A DNA stretch of 64,000 nt from Anodontia alba (lineage: Eukaryota > Mollusca > Bivalvia > Lucinida > Lucinidae). Made by a program: the position numbers and the translations under genes. The stretch spans positions 58,405,643-58,469,642 of the forward strand of contig OZ024827.1 of the NCBI GenBank assembly GCA_964016985.1, given 5' to 3'. A model generated the notes under the pieces. It ran no database searches. It saw nothing but the letters and a program-made list of their open reading frames with translations, and had not been told where the DNA came from. Each line of letters begins with the position of its first letter. Within the stretch, counting starts at the first letter, position 1. Below are positions 19,988 through 31,210 of this stretch, piece after piece.

Positions 19988-22129
19988 TAATGGGATCTAA
20001 ATGGATGTATCTCCATGAACTGAATCGAAGGATAATATCCATTCTAAAAACTAGGGCTTGTTTTAGGCTTAGTTTAACAAGCGTAGAATTGAATTATTTC
20101 CAAGTATTCATGAAGTCGTTATGCTCTGAATACTGAGAAAACTGTTAAAATATTGTTTAGGAAATAAAAAAAGTGACTGGTCCATAATGTTAGCTAGATT
20201 TAAACCTGGAACGTAGCGAGAAGGTCAATCTAACTTAAAAGTAAGTTGAGAAAGATAAATAGTGAAGATAGATATATAAATATCGGTATAATATATTATC
20301 TCCAACTATTATCAAATAATCTGAATGTTTAAAAGCATAAATGCTACTCGAAAGTTTATTTACCGAATGTATAATCGGAGAAACTTTCAGTATGTTCGAA
20401 AACGTATCACAAAAGTAAGATCTGACCAGGAATGTAGGTGCAGCACTTACTACGTTGTGAAGTTTATATAAACATATTCTATATTATAAATTGAAGCAGT
20501 GCATTTCAAAATCATCGAAACGTCTTGAAATGACTTATTGTGTGGAAAAAAAATAAATAAATATCCAGTTTCGGAAAAGATATTTATCTATATATATAGA
20601 CCATTTTTGATGTGGACTGGAAATCAAGATATTAATCTTTGCATTATTCGCAAACTGAACTTGAACTCTTAGCGAGAATTACTATGATCCCTTTAACGAA
20701 TGTAAACATAAAGAAGGGGTAAAGAGATAATTAAGTGTATCTTAATTCTTTACCGGCTCTAATTAAGGAGTTCTCCCTCTTGTCTAAGCCTAGACCGTAC
20801 ATTGATTAATATGAATATGATAATATCAGGTAAACTCTCGTTAATTAACCTCTAAGCATATATTAAAAATATATATCAACATAATCTAGAGCTTCGGTAA
20901 GTTTAGAGGAAGGAAATGATTGACTTTGGCAGTTTCTGAATAGTTACAAAGTCAATAAAAAAAAATCAAAAGGAAAGTATTGTATATAATATCTAATTTA
21001 GGCAATAATAATCTGTCACGTACTGAATAATTAATGCCTTTACTAAATATGTATCCATTGTCAATATCAAAGGTGCGAGAAAATTTTGATTGACATGGAC
21101 TCTAGTTATAAATAAAATATTAGAGGTATAGAGCTAGTCGAAGCAAAACTATTCCTCAATAAAGATAAAGTAGACCTATAATATACGAGGATTAATTGGG
21201 TCTAGTAATTATAAGTTTTAAACCTTCCTAAATAATTTCTAATCATAATAAAATTATTATTCCAAGATGAAGAATCTTCAGCGTAATAGATTCTTACTGA
21301 GACAAAATTATCTGGTATATTGCTATCTTAGTCTTAAATGATCCAGAAGAAAAAATAAAACAGGCAAAGTAAAGAACTCATCAAATTATATCTATGCCTA
21401 AATATAAGATTTTCTTCTTATTTATTATTTTATAGCAGATTTTAGTCAGAGCACGACTGACCTAGACTCTTATATAATCAATCAAAAGATAGTATAAAAT
21501 AGAATAATAGCTTAACGGATCAACTATTTTCCATGTAGAAAGGCAAAAGGAAAATATGTACCTCAACTAGAATTTTAAATCGTAGTAATCTAGAGAGGTA
21601 GCGGATAAATAAATAAACTGTTAATTTATTTATCTGATTTGTGTAGATTTCCGATACCTTATGAATGAAATATTAATAGAAAGTAGAAAGGTTCTATTAC
21701 TACTTTCTTGTCAATTTACTCCATAGATTACATACTGATTACATATCGGGAGCATGTAGAAATTTTAGATTTCGTGTATATTTTCTTCTTAGAAATAAGG
21801 ATATTTTTATAGAGTTCACCTTTGTCTTACAGCCGAATAAGGTGAATATGTAAGAAGTTAATCTCTTTGTAGCGAATAAAAAGAGATATAAATTATATAA
21901 TTATAGATGGAAGTATCATCTACACTTTGTGAATGAATTGCGAATTTGATCGTAACCGATAATTCTTAATACATTTTCAAGAATAAATATATATATAGAA
22001 TTTCAAGTCTAGTTCAAAAATGACTTGACAGAGTTCAACAATATAAGGGGCTACTAGGTATTAGAACCCATCGTTGTCATTCTATAACCTATAACCCAAG
22101 ACTAGACATGTCTATAGTGCTCAATGAAT

Positions 22130-23060
22130 AAACATATATTGAGCGAGGACTAGTGACTACAACTCAGTCACTAGTAATCCGACACAATGCTCTGGCACTA
22201 GTCTACGAAACTACTGCCCGGTGAAATTTCGTTAGAATGACCTGGCACTAGTCTACGAACTACTGCCCGATGAATTTTCATTAAAATCGGAAGTTCACCT
22301 CTTTCTAGCGAATGAAAGAGATAAATTGCATAAGTTAATTTAAAATATTAATAGAATTACACTTCTATAATAAGTCAATGGAATATTTAGAATTCTAGTC
22401 TTAATTCAGGAAAGACTGTACAGAAATTTATTATATAAAATGTTACTATGTATTTCATTTTATAACCTATATCCATTGACTATCTATAAAGCTCTATGAA
22501 CAATAATAGATTGTTCGGGGACTAGTGACTGTTACCCAATCACTAGTAATCCGACACAATGACTGGACACTAGAACTCGTAACTATTGCCCAGTAGACTT
22601 CACTAGTAATCCAATACAATGAATGGATACTAGTAATCATAACTATTTGCCAGTGGTATACACTAGTAGCTGGACATATGACCGGACACTAGTACTCGTA
22701 ACTGTTTGCCCGGTGAGGTTACTAATAATTCGACACAATGACTGGACACTAGTACTCGTAACTGTTGCCCAGTGAAGTCACTAATAATTCGACACAATGA
22801 CCGGATACTAGTACTCGTAACTGTTGCCCGTTAGGAGTGACTAATAATGCGACACAATGACCGGACACTAGTACTCGTAACTGTTGCCTGGTGAAGTCAC
22901 TAATAATTCGACACAATGACCGGACACTAGTACTCGTAACTGTTGCCCGGTAGGAGTCACTAATAATGCGACACAATGACCGGACACTAGTACTCGTAAT
23001 TGATGGAGTAACTAGTAATCCATCACAATGACCGGACACTAGTACCCGTGATAAATGCCC
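22130..23060. repeat. Minisatellite, ~60 bp unit
   Basis: Units containing gacacaatgaccggacacta and gtactcgtaactgttgcccg recur about every 60 bases. They are most regular from 22,690 to 23,000 and more degenerate to the left from about 22,130. The 138-codon minus-strand frame across it is repeat-driven (repeated RVLVSGHC blocks) and is not taken as a gene. Confidence 0.85.
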
Positions 23061-23837
23061 GGTGATTTTATCCATGCCTGGATGCCCGGTGACTGGTGAC
23101 TGGTGAAGCTGACAATGAATGACCGGTGACTGGTGTCCGGTGACTGGTGACTGGTGGACCAGCATCCATAAGAAGCCACCTTGATGGGTCTTACCCCGGC
23201 AGTATAGCCATATGGGGTGGGGCCCCCATCAGTAAAGAACTGTCGTATAACCCATAAGGGTTGACAAGTTCTTTACTAATCAGCTTCTCCACCATAGAAA
23301 TCTTCGCCAACTCACAAGATATCCAGTAACAGTCCAGGTATAGCATGTCGCATCGCTGAATAATCTGGAGCAAAAAGAAACAAGTTAAAATTTTTGATAT
23401 AAGAAAACATGACTTCCGAACCGACCGCACACGAGCGTTGTGCCGATTATAGCGAGAGTCGCGAAAACGCATGTCGAAATAGCCAGACAATAAATGCAAA
23501 ATCGACAAACGAAAATTTTAAATAATAACATGGTTAGTGAAAGGAGTGATAAAGAAACAAAAGAAACACAAGGATACAGAAATTTATCCGTGAGGAATAG
23601 AAATAATCCAAATTTCTTTCACAGGTAAAACTCCTTGTTGAATTTCTTTGTCCACAGAAAAGAAATTGACACGTGATCAGTTGAGCGGGAGGAGTTACGT
23701 CACACAGGTAACTGCCTAAGGGACCTTCTGGTTTAAGACTTTAATTAACGACTGAAAGGTTGTTTTTTCTGTGGAAGATGTGAAAACAGAAGAGAATAGC
23801 ACATTATCTATAGGTTAATGTATTATGAAGTTAAAAT

Positions 23838-25380
23838 ATTCCATACGGTTTAGGAGTTATGCACCGGACACGTTTTACTATATGAACCTAAGTCAAGGGC
23901 AGATAATTCAAAAACCAAACAAGCAAGAGTTGTCTTCCTTGTTAATGACACATCGTCTCAATGTCATGCATGCACCTGTAAAGTTTCATAAATATATTCC
24001 ATACGGTTTAGGAGTTATGGCCCGGATACGGTTTACTATATGGAACTAAGTCAAGTGCAGATAATTCAAAAACCAAACAAGCAAGAGTTGTCTTCCTTGT
24101 TCATGACACATCATCTCAATGTCATGCATGCATCCGATAAAATTTGGATCCATAGAGGAAGCTGAGACATATTTACATGGAACCACATTGCCCGATTTCC
24201 CCATAATTCGTTCGTCGTGGTAACATAAAATAAAAATAACTAGAAAAAGTGTCCATAGGACACGGATGCCCCCACCAAATGCCATTCAGAAAAAGGGTTT
24301 ATATGTAAAGGTATACCATGAAGTTATTATTAAGGCCCGGACACAGTTTACTATATGGAACTAAGTCAAGGGAAGATAATTCAAAAACGAAAAATGCAAG
24401 AGTTGTCTTCCTTGTTCATGACACATCATCTCAATGTGATGCATGCACCTGTAAAGTTTCATGAATATATTCCATAAGGTTTAGGAGTTATGGCCCGGAC
24501 ACAGTTTACTATATGGAACTAAGTCAAGGGGAAATAATTCAAAAACCAAAAATGCCAGAGTCGTCTTCCTTGTTCATGACACATCGTCTGAATGTGATGC
24601 ATGCACCTGTATAGTTTCATGAATATATTCCATACGGTTTAGGAGTTATGGCCCGGACACGGTTTACTATATGGAACTAGGTCAAGGGAAGATAATTCAA
24701 AAACAAAAAATGCAAGAGTTGTCTTCCTTGTTCATGACACATCATCTCAATGTGATGCATGCACCTGTAAAGTTTCATGAATATATTCCATATGGTTTAG
24801 GAGTTATGGCCCGGAAACGGTTTACTATATGGAACTAAGTCAAGGGGAAATAATTCAAAAACCAAAAATGCAAGAGTTTTCTTCCTTGCTCATGACACAT
24901 CTTCTCAGTGTGATGCATGCACTGGTAAAGTTTCATGAATATATTTCATACGGTTTAGGAGTTATGGCCCGGACACAGTTAACTGTATGGAACTAAGTCA
25001 AGCGGAAATAATTCAAAAACCAAAAATGCAAGAGTTGTCTTCCTTGTTCATGACACATCGTCTCAGTGTGATGCAGCACTGGTAAAGTTTCATGAATATA
25101 TTTCATATGGTTTAGGAGTTATAACCCGGACACAGTCAATTATATGGAACTAAGTCAAGCGGATATAATTCAAAAACCAAAAATGCAAGAGTTGTCTTCC
25201 TTGTTCATGACACATCGTCTCAATGTGATGTACGCACCTGTGAAGTTTCATGAATATATTCCATACGGTTGGGAGTTATGGCCCGGACACGAAGTGGGAC
25301 GTACGGACGGACAGACGGACGGACAGACAGACGGACGGACAGATGTACGGGACGGACAGGGGTAATACTTAATGCCCATC
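23838..25380 (+). repeat. Tandem-repeat element, right part, with second head and microsatellite tail
   Basis: The ~160 bp units (ggtttaggagttatggcccg ... caagggcagataattcaaaa) continue to 24,120. A second head (aactagaaaaagtgtccata) at 24,239 starts another run of about seven units. The run ends in a gacggacggacagacagacg microsatellite (25,293-25,353) and a tail gcccatccgctattcttcga. Unit divergence is moderate. The two heads show that at least two copies of the element lie here in the same orientation. Confidence 0.75.
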
Positions 25381-25841
25381 CGCTATTCTTCGAATAGGCG
25401 GGGGAATTAAAATGACACCAACCTTTGTTTGTCTATATTATGACGTTGGCACTACCCCGCTATGTCCCGGATGTGGCGTGGGAACGAAATTACGTTAACA
25501 CAATTTCCTGGTAGTTCCTAGGTTTACCTCCCATGTGTATAGGATAATAGAGACGCAGCATAACCCAGTAAACTGATGTTTCAGTATAGTGTGCAGGCGA
25601 AAACTATGATCAGCTGCATGAATGCGCAGCCTAGTCTTCGTATCCGGCTTCTTACTGATTATGCCGTGTCTTTGAATTTGTGAACGAAAAATATGCACAG
25701 AAAACAAACAAACAAAAACCAACTGCCCCAAAGCCCCCACCACTGAAAAAAACATGACTGGGCTAACAACACTGACCCGAATCGGCCTGCGCACACATGC
25801 AGCCTAAATCACATCTGTGTACGATGTATACATGATTTCTA
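25381..25841. other. Non-coding spacer
   Basis: I see no gene or repeat that I can name. Open frames are short and lack motifs. Confidence 0.4.
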
Positions 25842-26125
25842 GTAGTATATATAATAAAGAATCTGGACCACCGCCCAGATCGGGCCCCAAAGGGTCTCCC
25901 ACGGAGATAAAAATTGGTAGCTACGCCGAGACGCTCCCACGTAGACATACAATTCTGTATGTATGTCTAGACGACTTCCTCGGGTGTGCGGCCGCGCTTC
26001 GGCTCTTCCTGAGGCCCGAGCCCCTGCGGCCCCGTGAGCATAGTGAGAGCCCCTGGGGATGGCCCCCATCCCCGCCGGTCCAGGGGCTCTGAACGCAAAA
26101 AGAGGAGGCACTTACCTGAACACGA
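25842..26125 (-). repeat. Viral-tail copy b (splice-like cassette)
   Basis: On the minus strand this reads caggtaagtgcctcc at 26,117, a T-rich tract, then gcgttcagagcccctggacc (cassette 26,089-26,115, 27 bases). A GC-rich block follows, then ctaccaatttttatctccgt and gggagaccctttggggcccg. The last part matches the end of the copy 1 tail at 8,237-8,280 (accaattgtttatgtatgtg then ggcccgatc). It is thus an isolated terminal fragment of the viral element family. Confidence 0.5.
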
Positions 26126-26477
26126 AAACTATCCGATTTATCTGGTGCCCCGCATCCGTTCTGCTTGGTGGATATTACAACGTCATAGGATTATGTGTGC
26201 TGAATGAACAGTAGTAATTTATGCATATTTTCAAATTCATCCCTGATTGTATATTTTAACGCTCTGAGTAAAAATTTCAGCAGACGACATATTGATATAT
26301 TTTTCTCAGAAAACAGGATTTGGCACAGACAGGTGGTTCACCCCCAGGACTGGGATGTGCGTGTAAAGAATTCTACCCAGCTCCTGGGGTTTTAAAGTAC
26401 CGTGGGCCAGCATCTGCTGAATCTACCCATTAGCATGGTAAGGGTTCTTATAAAATGTGAAATTAAATAGGAGGATT
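26126..26477. other. Non-coding spacer between two viral-tail copies
   Basis: AT-rich sequence; no gene, RNA or repeat recognised. Confidence 0.4.
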
Positions 26478-26665
26478 AGGTGGAACACCAGCAATTCATA
26501 TAACCGACCGTCTCCATCGCATAGACCTCCGGGCCGAGCCCGTTATTCAGGCCCCTGGCCAGCCTCCAGGCTATGGCGCCCGAGCTGCCTGGGGACGCCC
26601 CCACCCCCGCCCCCACACCGGCCCAGGGGCTGAGCGCAAGAAGGAGGCACTTACCCGTAAGCCAT
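26478..26665 (-). repeat. Viral-tail copy a (splice-like cassette)
   Basis: On the minus strand the cassette gtaagtgcctccttcttgcg + ctcag spans 26,654-26,630 (25 bases). The ccctgggccggtgtggg block and a GC-rich stretch follow. Just upstream (26,740-26,660) the minus strand has a coding-looking stretch (VKVTAVCKSLTNLLRDTTYG) running straight into the gtaag. It lies about 500 bases beyond the viral copy 2 genes and in the same orientation, as in copy 1. Confidence 0.5.
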
Positions 26666-27150
26666 ACGTCGTGTCGCGCAAAAGGTTGGTCAGGCTTTTG
26701 CAAACCGCTGTAACTTTCACATCCGGCGAATGTCGTCTGCTAGTAGGCTGTTCAGAAAAAGAAACGTCTCCAAAACGGGCGCATTCACCTCGCAAAAATC
26801 CGATATTCGCTTAGAAAAAGGAGTATCAAGACATTTCTTTTTCTGTGCATTGCGATAAAATCGTCAGTGTGATTAAAATCTGACAAGAAAAACTTTAACT
26901 GACAAACTTTATCGTTACTGACCAGAAAATTGATGAACATAAGCAGACGATTAATATTTCAATGACATATGTAAAACACATCGAGGAAGTTGTAAAACAA
27001 ATATTTAGTTTCAAAAAACAGACGTGGTTGTCTACCTTTGATAATATTACCGTTTACCAGACGAGAAGGCTGATGTCAGTGTGTGTGTGAACAGGGGGGA
27101 GGGCGAACCATCGTAGTAAGTGAGGGTGTGATCAAAGGTGGGTTTGGGAT
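26666..27150. other. Spacer between viral tail a and viral copy 2 genes
   Basis: AT-rich sequence with no gene recognised. In copy 1 the Bcl-2-like gene occupies the equivalent position. Here, similarity to copy 1 is lost after about 27,165, so that gene is missing or replaced. Confidence 0.45.
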
Positions 27151-27217
27151 TGAACCAGCTCAAAGGGTCCTAACCAGCCTGCGCTCTTTTATTTTTAAGC
27201 CCGCGAACAAGATATAT

Positions 27218-27841
27218 TTATCGAGAGGTGCCACTGTTTCCAGCAGCTCTGAGCTCTTCCAAGAGCTTGGTACGGGCCGTTAGCATCGCCTCGTCTCTCA
27301 TGAAGTTCATGAGCTGCTTTTTTTCGTTCTCGGACAGACCCCCGCCCTCTTTCTGATGCCCACAGCGAATCTCAGCCTTCATTTGGTCGTACTTGTCGAC
27401 CTCAGAGAGAATCAGGCGAAACTCCTCCTCGGAGATCTTATCATCGGTCAGCGCGGCCGAGATCCTGTCAGCGATTGAGTTTAGCTTTGAGACGGCCAGG
27501 ACCCGGATTTGGTCATGTTTCCTGGCTTTGGCTTCGAGCCTCCGACAAATGAACCTCCCGCCGGCTCTGAGTAACCCACAGGCAATCGCTCCGGCCTGTA
27601 AGCCAATTGCGACAGACGCAGCGATTATCATCGTCAACAGCCCGACACCCGTGGCAGCCATGGCTGCACCGGCTACCGAAAGCCCGGTGTCGAGTCCATC
27701 TACGACATTAGCGCCCCGTTGGTATTTCTTATACAGCGATGCTCTGAAGTCCCGTTCCTTTTCCAGGCGGGATCTGACCTCGGCCACGTGCTGAAGTCGG
27801 TGATTCTCTCCAGTCGTCTCAAGTGGTGGGTAAAGTCCCAT
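27218..27841 (-). CDS. Viral-element membrane protein, intact 207-residue frame
   Basis: An ATG-initiated, uninterrupted frame starts MGLYPPLETTGENHRLQHVA. Residues 1-50 are charged and helical. Residues about 57-95 are strongly hydrophobic (ATGVGLLTMIIAASVAIGLQ, then AGAIACGLLRAGG), consistent with two closely spaced membrane segments. Residues 100-207 are a basic/acidic helical domain (HDQIRVLAVSKLNSIADRIS; KISEEEFRLILSEVDKYDQM). It is the undamaged counterpart of the broken gene at 6,969-7,572. No enzyme motif is visible. The open state may be chance survival or selection. Role in the virus is unknown; a membrane-active or capsid-associated protein is plausible. Confidence 0.65.
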   Translation of the reverse strand: MGLYPPLETTGENHRLQHVAEVRSRLEKERDFRASLYKKYQRGANVVDGLDTGLSVAGAAMAATGVGLLTMIIAASVAIGLQAGAIACGLLRAGGRFICRRLEAKARKHDQIRVLAVSKLNSIADRISAALTDDKISEEEFRLILSEVDKYDQMKAEIRCGHQKEGGGLSENEKKQLMNFMRDEAMLTARTKLLEELRAAGNSGTSR

Positions 27842-27856
27842 CGTGCTTAACTATCA

Positions 27857-28583
27857 TCACTGTCGGACAAGTTCAAATGCGCCGAGGACCACCGAGCCTT
27901 GGTCTGAGGTGAGGTCTGCGGACGTGAACCTCAGGCTTTTCAGCTCGACCCGGCCAACATGAATCTTGCTGATATCCAGAAAGCAGTGCTCAGCTTCGTG
28001 CTGGATTCCCCCCCAAGGTAAAGCGCACCACAGGTCGCTCCTGAGCTCTGATGAAGGCCCCAAGTTCTTTTTGCGTGTGCGCGATGGTCCACTTGAGCTT
28101 GAAGCCGGGCAAAACTTTTACGAAGTCATCGGGCGGGTCTCCGAGGATCACCTCGAGAAGGATTGTTGATGTAGGTATTCCCGCGCCGATGATTCCCGCT
28201 GGAGAGAACTTGGATACCATTTTTAGAATCCCCTCCCGGTGGTGGCTCGTTTTGAGCATGTACTGCTCGGAAATGACCACGTTTTTGGTCTCAGGAATGT
28301 AGGAACACAGCCGGGTACCACTATTCGTCACCTTTCAAACCTTGTGATGCTGCCCCGTTGCGACGTTGGGAGAGGAGATTCAAATGCTCAACTCTCCGAG
28401 CTTCTGCGCCCCACCTCCCTCTTGGGTGGTGACCTTTTTTCGTTTGTACACCCCATCGGACAGCTCGAACGCGTACAGCTGGCCCTCTTCCCCACCCTTT
28501 TCGAATCCCTCGGTATCCCCGAGATCGGCTAATGCCACCCCAGGGCATTTCCTGGCGCTCCCTGGACCACTTGCGTCACCCAT
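27857..28583 (-). pseudogene. Copy 2 homologue of the 6,120-6,963 gene, internally deleted and frameshifted
   Basis: It starts MGDASGPGSARKCPGVALAD at 28,583. It matches copy 1 to the EGGGAQKLGEL block, then lacks the roughly 50-codon middle present in copy 1. It resumes as TRLCSYIPETKNVVISEQYM and continues to a stop after RPVVRFTLGG near 27,990. A further frame (CFLDISKIHVG ... SDQGSVVLGAFEL) carries the end to 27,857. At least two independent lesions therefore inactivate it. Where copy 1 is shifted (near SPAGIIGAG), this copy is in frame, so the two copies decayed separately. Confidence 0.6.
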
Positions 28584-28718
28584 TTCTTCTTATGTGTAGG
28601 ACTGCACTCAAATAGTCGAAACCTAACTTTCTACCGCCCGTGTCTAATATCGTGAGCGTCAGCTGGGAAAGAGGCCCCGATGCCAGCCGTTTGTACTGCA
28701 AGACAGGGAATGTAAAGG
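28573..28718 (-). pseudogene. 3' fragment of a penton-like gene (copy 2)
   Basis: The minus strand reads LQYKRLASG then QLTLTILDTGGRKLGFDYLS up to a TGA overlapping the next gene's start. It corresponds to the last ~45 codons of the copy 1 penton-like gene. It begins abruptly at about 28,718, the junction with host DNA. It has a sense codon at the site of copy 1's second in-frame stop. Confidence 0.6.
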
Positions 28719-29241
28719 ACAGGTATTTAGTCAAATTACGCCGAGGAATTTCGCATAACTTCGCAGAAATATTGTCTCCCGGTACAAACGCGATATTCGG
28801 GGTATAGACTTTTTGTTTTTTTGGGGTTCTTTTACCTGAGCTGTACTGTATGTACTTTTCGTTTGAAGTGTAGGTAATTCACGTTTTTCACGGGTATTCT
28901 GGTCGTATTCCGGCTCTGATTTAACGGACTATCAACAATGTTTTCAAATAAAAAAAACTAAAAAAAACTTCAAAGACAATTTGCAAATTATTTGTGGTTA
29001 AAGTATTATCCCTTTTCCTTTAGGCTGACATAATATTACTTACTTAATTAATTAAAGCCAATATTGGTGTCTTTCACAGGTATACCTATATTTTTCATGG
29101 GTATTCCGGTAGTATTCCGGTATTTCGGTGATTCGTGTGACCCCTTTGACTTTCTGCATCTTCTGAAAGAAGACAAAGAAGATGAAGAAGAAGAGGAAGA
29201 TGAGTAAAAGCAAAACTGTATCTTCTCTTCTTTTTATGATT
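28719..29241. other. Non-coding AT-rich spacer
   Basis: No gene found. There is a purine-rich stretch near 29,168-29,206 (gaagaagagga-type) and two similar phrases with a tattccggtcgtattccgg character at 28,900 and 29,100. Confidence 0.4.
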
Positions 29242-29577
29242 ATATGGGGATTAATATTGTTAATCCATTATTGATTCTTGAGAGTTGCTGCCCTTGGCCC
29301 CTTAATTCCCTTCTTTTGTGTCCTGCCCTGCTACATGTACTGGTGATCACGTTTACAGTCCATGATTGTATTCCAGATGGTTTCACCATTTCTGGAACAG
29401 CCTATCTGTCAGCCTATCAATTTCTGGACTGGTCCACCATCATGGGGCAGTCCATTTTCCAGCCAATCAGGTTTGAGGTTTACCCAGCAGCCCCTCGCGT
29501 GAGCACAAGCCTCAGTCTGCTTATCAGCAAGCCGCGAGGAACTCTGCATTTCAATTTGGGCATACAAAATTTTGTTT
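29242..29577 (+). repeat. Split direct repeat A1
   Basis: It matches A2 (34,098-34,613) almost base for base, apart from a SINE present only in A2. It begins atatggggattaata and ends catacaaaattttgttt. Confidence 0.9.
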
Positions 29578-30004
29578 TTAAAATGGACCTCAAAAACGTG
29601 AAATACTGTTACCGGTAATACGATTCTGTGGATTGACAAAACTTTATCAAATATAGTTATTTGGATGTGTTCAATTTCATGTTATACAACGATCTTTTTC
29701 TGTTAAAACAGACAAAGTGGAAACAAATATGGCGGACATTTGTCGGATATTTCATTATGGTGTATCCTTAGTGAGAATAAATTTCGCGCTTGAAAGCTAG
29801 AAAATTGTGTCAGAAAATGCGATGGATTTACTAGATGGGCCAGGTTTTTTAACTTTAGCACCTTTTGTGCGGAGGAAGACTGTTTTTCGCTCCTGCATCT
29901 CGCCCGTAATGGCGGAATTTTGTTCTTGTAAAATACCAGTGTCTCGCCGCAATTAACAATCATTAGCTCTGAGCATTAGCTATTTGTTACGTAACACACA
30001 CGAT

Positions 30005-31174
30005 ATGGCGCAACAACAGGAAGTTCCAATCGGCGAGAACTTGACTGAGATCAGGACTCTGTCAGATGAGGAGGTGGTTTCTGATTGGGCTGTTGGAAAC
30101 AAAATTTCGGCGGACGCAGTTGAAAAACTTTTCAAAGAGGGTTTTACGTCCATTGAAGCTATCAAGTTACTTGATAGCGATGATCTCAGCAGATCGAAGA
30201 TTCCGAGAGGCCAGCAGAAATTGATTCTGGCTTCTGTTAAGAAATTGCTTATAGCTGAAAACCGCGCGGGCATACCCGCGCGTGCGCAGCAAGCAGGCGG
30301 CGATCACGTGGGGGTAGAATCATTCCCATCAGGCAGCGGAAGTATGGGTGGGCAAGCCAACCAATCGGAGAGCTCGCATCGGAACCGGAACAACGATGGC
30401 AGCAACAATGGCGTCGACCTCGGAGCAGGAGGAATATTACCACCAACAACTGACCCGTTCAGTGTTTTGTTGAACAATATCCAGCAGGGACAGTCGCTAG
30501 CTCGTACGGCGCTTGGTGCCAGCAATGTACAAGCATCAAACCAAGCTGGAAGTGATTTATCAGAGTCCGGTAAGTCTGTTTCCACACATCACGACATCAC
30601 TGATTTTGTAAATAATTCAGTTGAGGAGGAAGTTGTAGTAGGTGGGAATGGTACCCAACAAGTGGTGTTGAAATCGGGTCCCCGAAAACCTAAATTAGAG
30701 CAAATCACGCTAGCACAGTGGTCTGTGGCAAATTTAGCCATATTGTACAAGCTGGTTGGGGAATCTAGGTTGCATGCTGGCAACATCCTGGACTACTTAT
30801 CGTACATGACTAAAATCTGCCAGTTGGTGCAGAGGTACACCCTAGTATCTGTCTTCATGTACGATAGGGAGTACAGACAGTTGCAGGCACGGCATGGATT
30901 CCAGTGGGGTACAGATGTGCCCCATTTTCACACTATTCATCTCCAGCCTCGGCCTGCCCGTCCTACCCAACCCGCAGGGGTAAAGACTAATGTGGGGCCC
31001 AAGAAATCGACTGGTCCTCAATCCCCACTTACTCTCGATGGTAAAATCATTTGCAAGATGTATAACACTAAATCAGGGTGTTACTTCCAAGGTTGCAAGT
31101 ATGCACATCAGTGCTCTTACCCTAACTGCCATCAGTTACACTCAGCTGCAACCCATAATCAGCCAAAAAACTAG
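30005..31174 (+). CDS. Ngaro-like ORF1, gag-like protein with C-terminal Cys/His cluster
   Basis: The ATG at 30,005 (MAQQQEVPIGENLTEIRTLS) opens a 389-codon frame to TAG 31,172-31,174. Residues 1-95 are a helical, possibly SAM- or death-fold-like region (ISADAVEKLFKEGFTSIEAI). Residues 95-180 are low complexity, rich in Gly, Asn, Ser and Gln. A conserved-looking block about residues 215-320 (LAQWSVANLAILYKLVGES) is followed by a zinc-finger-like cluster at the end (CKMYNTKSGCYFQGCKYAHQ then CSYPNCHQLH). This suits a nucleocapsid that packages element RNA. It is in the same frame as the RT gene downstream, separated by the stop and about 36 bases. Confidence 0.75.
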   Translation: MAQQQEVPIGENLTEIRTLSDEEVVSDWAVGNKISADAVEKLFKEGFTSIEAIKLLDSDDLSRSKIPRGQQKLILASVKKLLIAENRAGIPARAQQAGGDHVGVESFPSGSGSMGGQANQSESSHRNRNNDGSNNGVDLGAGGILPPTTDPFSVLLNNIQQGQSLARTALGASNVQASNQAGSDLSESGKSVSTHHDITDFVNNSVEEEVVVGGNGTQQVVLKSGPRKPKLEQITLAQWSVANLAILYKLVGESRLHAGNILDYLSYMTKICQLVQRYTLVSVFMYDREYRQLQARHGFQWGTDVPHFHTIHLQPRPARPTQPAGVKTNVGPKKSTGPQSPLTLDGKIICKMYNTKSGCYFQGCKYAHQCSYPNCHQLHSAATHNQPKN

Positions 31175-31210
31175 CATCTAAGGGTGGGGGCCCTAGTTCT
31201 GGTTTGTGTT

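Larger units (their letters stand above)
17854..23837. mobile_element. ~6 kb AT-rich inverted-repeat element without recognisable transposase
   Basis: The left end attttaacttcataatacat and right end atgtattatgaagttaaaat are exact inverted copies. They continue through acctatagataatgtgc for about 39 bases. Removing 17,536-23,837 restores the host repeat unit (cataaatat|attccatacgg), which supports an insertion boundary. The interior is extremely AT-rich and lacks any long open frame. It carries an AT microsatellite, a mariner-type MITE and, near its right end, a 60 bp minisatellite. It may be non-autonomous, mobilised in trans, or an old element whose coding part has decayed beyond recognition. 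Confidence 0.55.
27151..28718 (-). mobile_element. Endogenous virus-like element, copy 2 (partial, opposite orientation)
   Basis: This holds minus-strand homologues of copy 1's right half in the same order: penton-like 3' fragment, the 280-residue-type gene, and the membrane-protein gene. Short similarity follows to the sequence upstream of the Bcl-2-like gene (27,217-27,165). It lacks capsid, ATPase and left genes. Amino-acid divergence from copy 1 is visible throughout, so it is an independent integration or an old duplication, not a recent copy. Confidence 0.75.

Noticed and set aside
22130..23060. CRISPR-like repeat-spacer array
   Set aside because: Units are contiguous diverging tandem repeats of about 60 bp without unique spacers, in a eukaryotic genome.
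22749..23165. 138-codon minus-strand open frame
   Set aside because: It follows the 60 bp minisatellite and repeats the same residues; a unit near a multiple of three keeps it open by chance.
8057..26654. Spliced-leader or snRNA gene reading of the gtaagtgcctcc tails
   Set aside because: A consensus donor is present, but no consistent Sm site, stem-loops or promoter could be shown across the three copies, and they track viral-tail homology.
29409..29618. Open frames in A1 and A2 of the Ngaro-like element as genes
   Set aside because: They lie in the terminal repeats and are duplicated with them; no protein pattern.
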